From NCBI GenBank assembly GCA_963580455.1, contig OY756965.1:4228501-4292500 (forward strand): a stretch of 64,000 bases of DNA. The letters run 5' to 3'. Under the pieces are notes generated by a model. It was given only the letters and a program-made list of their open reading frames with translations. It was not told the DNA's origin and ran no database searches. Source of the DNA: Euonymus europaeus. Its lineage: Eukaryota; Streptophyta; Magnoliopsida; Celastrales; Celastraceae. A program made the position numbers and the translations under genes. Positions 61,201-64,000 of the stretch are shown here, piece after piece (the stretch's first letter is position 1; the number at the start of each line of letters is the position of its first letter).

Positions 61201-61549
61201 ATTTCCATTTGGAATTCGATGGGAATCAACTTGGTTCGCTATAGAAACTTGGTCTCTGAAGTTGAGGTTTGGCTATACGTAAGCTGAGACAAATCCAGGC
61301 AAAGTGTTATGCTCTCGACTCTACAGGCTACTTGTTGGTTAATTTAGAAATAACGTAACTCCATGATTTTTTAAGATAAAGAATGCTCCATTGTTGTTTT
61401 CTTTGATGCTTGGCTTATTGTGCTTAAGTTTTGGCTGAGTGGAAAGTGTTTGAATATCTTTGATTGTTTAAATTTCTCATCTTTGTAATTCTGGTGGTTC
61501 GGGTTGCACCCCCTTGATGTCTTTAATAAAATCTTTTCTATTCACAAAA
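58300..61549 (+). mobile_element. L1-type LINE relic, split by a 1.3 kb insertion
   Basis: The left part (58300-58612) encodes reverse-transcriptase motifs: HAYVQGRQILDASLISNEIV, DNLSWDFLCKVLKKKGFGPK, FFAVLINGYSK. The right part (from about 59919) resumes with GVI*GDPLSPFLFIL and LLYVDDTLVFCG, the catalytic Asp pair at about 60050-60090. The polymerase C-terminus and zinc domain follow (FWHDRWINNVPL; ISHMLLHCSRVAKVW at about 61160-61200). AATAAAATC and an A-run at 61543-61549 mark the 3' end. Many stops and shifts. It sits in the gamma-adaptin pseudogene between the hinge and ear pieces. Confidence 0.85.
58613..59918. mobile_element. insertion inside the LINE, probably LTR-derived
   Basis: The LINE reading frame breaks after GYSKIF (58612) and resumes at TTTTTTACTTCC (about 59913), so about 1.3 kb was inserted. 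T-runs occur at both junctions. Near 59820-59870 the sequence GGTTTTTTCCCTGGATTGAG and CGTAAATATTGTGTG resembles the 3' part of copia LTRs. An internal run (58770-59020) repeats TGTGTTTTGCTGATGTGGCTG several times. The class is uncertain and ends are approximate. Confidence 0.5.
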
Positions 61550-61714
61550 AATGGCATAGGTGCCTCGCCAATTACCCCCATTTAATCTATATATATAGAG
61601 AGAGAGATACTAAGGCCACGGCTCTCAAAGCAAATCTAATACTCAATATTCCATTCGTAAATAAGACTCTACTAAGACCTAATAACTTGCTAAACTAAGG
61701 ACTATTACTAGAAT
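61550..61714. other. spacer between LINE tail and gamma-adaptin ear exon
   Basis: Short AT-rich stretch with a GAGAGAGAGA run near 61600; no gene. Confidence 0.5.
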
Positions 61715-61930
61715 TTTACATTTATTTTCCAGGCGATTCTGATCTCTCCATTGCAAATGTACAGTTTCTTCAACTGCACTTAGATACATCAAGCAGCAAC
61801 ACTCTACCTGCAAGTGGCAATAGTACCATCAATGAGACCCTGCAAGTCACTAACAGCCAGCATGGAAAGGTATATGATCTGCCTTTTGCATCATTATCTG
61901 CATTGCACTTTCTGATTTCTTGATATTGTA

Positions 61931-63676
61931 TCAGCGAGTTAGAAGCAGGCGTCTTTGTTTATTGTCATATTGGCAGGCATCACAAAAAGTAGATAGAGAA
62001 TTGGACCCAAAATTTTCATTGCAACTGCGTAGAACAACTGACAAAGTTTTACTAGAAGGATGACCTAACCTCCTATGCCAAACCTCCTTTGGATGAATTA
62101 AAAGACGTGAGTTCACAGGCTCATTGTTCTTGGAATTGAGAATCACATTGTTACAAACATAGTCTTGACACTCAGATGAAATGGAACTAAACCTGGATGG
62201 GGAGACTGAGCGACAAAGGAAATTAGCAGGCATGTTGAGTTGATAAAGACCATCTTTAACTTGCCCATGAAGCAGAGTCACTCCCGTGTGTTTGTCCTTC
62301 ACAAAACAACCAAAAGAGTTAAATTCAACTAGCACATTATTATGTGACGTGAGCTGAGATATGCTGAGTAAATTTTTCCTAATAGTAGGCACATGTAGAA
62401 CATGATTCAACTTCAGATTTCTATTGGAGGGAGTAACAATTTTGGCAGATCCAATATGTGCAATAAGAAGTTTAGTGCCATTACTGATAATAATCTGATC
62501 TTTACCATGAAAGTCTTCTCGTTGAGCAAGAGTGCTGGAGTCTCCGGTCACATGGCTGCTAGCACCACTGTCAACATACCAGGCCGGATCATTCAGTATC
62601 TCTAGGGAAGCAATAAACGCACTATGTTGGTTGTTGCGAGTATGCTCCTGATCATTGGGGTGGTTTCGGCTTAGGTTTTGCTCTGGAGTTGTACCCATGT
62701 ACTTATTATCAAATCGATAAAAGCACACAGCAGCTGTATGACCAATCTTGCCACAAACTTGACAAGTTGGTTGATGATTTCCTCCAGTTCTTCCTCCTCG
62801 ACGTCCAGTTCTTCCTCGACCACGAAAATTATGCCCTCCATGAAAGCGATTGGAGGATTGATTTTGCTGGCGATTACAGCCATTGCTAGCAAAGTGAGTA
62901 GTGGGTGGATTGATGGTTAACTGTGACAAGCTTCCATTGAGTTGCTCCATGCGTCTTTCATAGCTGAGAAGAGTGGATTGAAGTTCCGTCCAACTCACAC
63001 AGTTCTTTTCAGTTAGTTGGCAGACGACTGGGTTGTACTCCATGGAGTCAAGTCCGGCAAGAACTTGTGAAACCAGGTCATCAAGCTCAATCGGTGCCCC
63101 AGCAAAGGACAAATTATCGGCAAGCCTTTTCATAGATTTTAGGTACTCTCCCATGGTCATCCCACCTTTCTACAATCGTCGAAATTCCTTCTTGAAGAAC
63201 ACAACATTAGATCGTGTTTGGACTCCGAACAGAGTCTCAATAGCACACCACAGATCTTTGGAGGTCTCATACTCCAAGACTTCAGATGCAACATCAGCTT
63301 CAAGAGAGTTATAGATCCATCCGAGGAGAATCTGATCTTGAGCCATCCAGTTTTCATACTCTGGATTCAATTGGGCAGTAGATTGGTCTAAAGTAGGGTT
63401 GGTGGTGGAGAGATGTTGAGGAGGACACATTTTAGTGCCAATGATGAACCCATCTAATCGATTCCCTTTTATGATTGGGAGGATCATACTCTTCCAGAGT
63501 AAGTAGTTCTCGTGATTCACTTTCACGGAACAGTGATTGCCAAGAGAGGTCGCCACAGGAACCTTCAGCAAAGGTTGGTTCAGAAGAGAATCGGTGGAGG
63601 TAGAGAGAGTGAGTGTTGGAGACTCACTAGTGTTGTCGACTCCGGTGACGGCGGCGGCCATTCGCTCCGATACCAA
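61931..63676 (-). pseudogene. copia gag-protease-preintegrase coding region
   Basis: Starts at the ATG near 63664-63676 and stays in one frame but for a single TAG at 63170-63172. Gag: VNHENYLLWKSMILPIIKGN (UBN2-type), LGWIYNSLEADVASEVLEYE, MTMGEYLKSMKRLADNLSFA. An RNA-binding basic stretch of Arg-Gly repeats and a zinc knuckle CQVCGKIGHTAAVC lie at about 62740-62830. The protease has DPAWYVDSGASSHVTGD (about 62560-62610). HVPTIRKNLLSISQL is near 62390, and the pre-integrase zinc part VWHRRLGHPSSKTLSVV is near 62070. Coding ends abruptly at 61931. The near-intact frame suggests a recent insertion. Confidence 0.9.
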
Positions 63677-63870
63677 GACAAGCCTTTGAATCTATTGTAT
63701 ATCTCTCCAAATAATACAATATAGTTGTTAACACTATCATACACGGAGCTGTTGGCTCAAACTATATAAAGACTAAATGAATAAATGATTCAAACTAGGT
63801 AGGGACAGATGTTCTCTAAAACAGTTCTATAATAATATTACTAAAATGCTAGGACTAAGACTCCTTAACA
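63676..63870 (-). repeat. 5' LTR of the copia element
   Basis: On the minus strand it runs from TGTTAAGGAGTC (63870) to the primer site. A TATA-like TTTATATAG lies near 63760-63770. The inner edge is uncertain by a few bases because the usual CA is not next to the primer site. Confidence 0.7.
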
Positions 63871-64000
63871 GTTCTGCCATCAATTTTTGGCATGATAGGT
63901 GGATTAATAACGTCCCTCTTAAGGTTCAGTTTCCATTTCTATTTGGTTCGGCTCGAAACATTGAGGCTATGGTGAGGGATCTCAGATATGGTGCTTCCTG
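63871..64000 (+). mobile_element. LINE fragment, second copy of 60671-60804
   Basis: GTTCTGCCATCAATTTTTGG through GGTGCTTCCTG is nearly identical to 60671-60804, differing at a handful of sites, and encodes the same FWHDRWINNVPLKVQFPF stretch. It starts exactly at the copia LTR edge and continues beyond the window. Confidence 0.9.

Larger units (their letters stand above)
51780..61869 (+). pseudogene. AP-1 complex gamma-adaptin pseudogene (C-terminal half, exons spread over 10 kb)
   Basis: Gamma-adaptin is the large AP-1 subunit that links clathrin to cargo at the trans-Golgi. Recognised pieces, in order: 51780-51903 (NKNAENAILYECVETIMSIE, with TAG and TGA), about 52638-52731 (RYVALNMSMKAIPIDAQAV, TAG), 53635-53769 (DASIRKIALELVHLLVNESN, then VKPLTKELIE), 54475-54528 (PEKIWFIDEILKV after a one-base gain), 55440-55552 (LVRVAVWCIGEYGDMFVNNV), 55980-56056 (LVLELQQRSVEFN), 56094-56260 (VERMSISDEATFSEKRVGSL), about 57550-57724 (LLDLTSDDAPAP hinge), and about 61715-61869 (FLQLHLDTSSSNTLPASGN, the ear domain). 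Many keep splice sites, so this is not a retrocopy. The N-terminal trunk, some trunk exons and the end of the ear are missing. The product is certainly non-functional; an intact gene must lie elsewhere. Confidence 0.88.
61931..63870 (-). mobile_element. 3'-truncated Ty1/copia element
   Basis: The right end is a putative 5' LTR (63676-63870 in window order). On the minus strand it starts TGTTAAGGAGTC, is followed by the primer site TGGTATCGGAGC (63664-63675), then gag, protease and the start of integrase. It breaks at 61931, joining gamma-adaptin intron sequence. Integrase core, reverse transcriptase and 3' LTR are missing. Confidence 0.85.

Noticed and set aside
62678..62920. Plus-strand serine-rich open frame
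   Set aside because: Shadow of the Arg-Gly-rich and zinc-knuckle part of the copia gag on the other strand.
1..64000. tRNA, rRNA or snRNA genes
   Set aside because: None recognised; the tRNA-related matches are short primer-binding sites of retrotransposons.

Overview
The window is nuclear DNA of a eudicot plant. Genes are split by GT-AG introns, long stretches are AT-rich and non-coding, and much of the sequence is plant transposable elements: Ty3/gypsy of the Athila/Tat type, Ty1/copia, L1-type LINE, hAT, MULE and TRIM. The species cannot be named from sequence alone. I see no bacterial, viral or organellar features and no tRNA or rRNA gene.

Left end (1-9.6 kb) is the genic part. A complete eight-exon potassium transporter gene of the KUP/HAK/KT family, closest to KUP8, lies on the plus strand (1329-6971). 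It is convergent with a complete six-exon gene for a membrane-anchored NHL-repeat protein on the minus strand (7513-9400).

Middle (9.6-38 kb) is an NHL tandem-duplication block invaded by transposons. Two further NHL copies lie in the same orientation at 26.2-27.9 kb and 31.9-37.6 kb. Copy 2 keeps every exon but has a premature stop and a C-terminal deletion. Copy 3 has its last exon split by a hAT-like element, which itself contains a 2.64 kb hAT element with its own transposase remnant. Between copies 1 and 2 sit a MULE-like terminal-inverted-repeat element that may carry a captured gene piece, a complete 9.6 kb Athila/Tat retrotransposon (two 1127 bp LTRs, TACTT target duplication), a MULE transposase remnant and a 1.7 kb hAT relic. 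Between copies 2 and 3 are a Ty3/gypsy gag-protease fragment and a second hAT relic.

Right part (38-64 kb) has no intact gene. It holds a truncated copia element, a 331 bp TRIM inserted next to a LINE RNase H relic, a 5'-truncated LINE, a four-copy 82-83 bp tandem repeat, and a LINE with a whole decayed ORF2 and a perfect 15 bp target duplication. From 51.8 to 61.9 kb lie scattered exons of an AP-1 gamma-adaptin gene, an unprocessed pseudogene with its N-terminal half missing. A copia solo LTR and a split LINE sit in its introns, and a copia element lies just past its last exon. The window ends in a second copy of the LINE sequence seen at 60.67 kb.

The two intact genes are independent of one another. 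I found no convincing new biological system. The most interesting leads are the differential decay of the three NHL copies, two polypurine-tract-like sites in the Athila/Tat element, a possible GARP-factor fragment inside the MULE-like element, and the mosaic gamma-adaptin pseudogene. Exon boundaries were set by reading splice sites and frame by hand; family names rest on recognised motifs, not on database searches.
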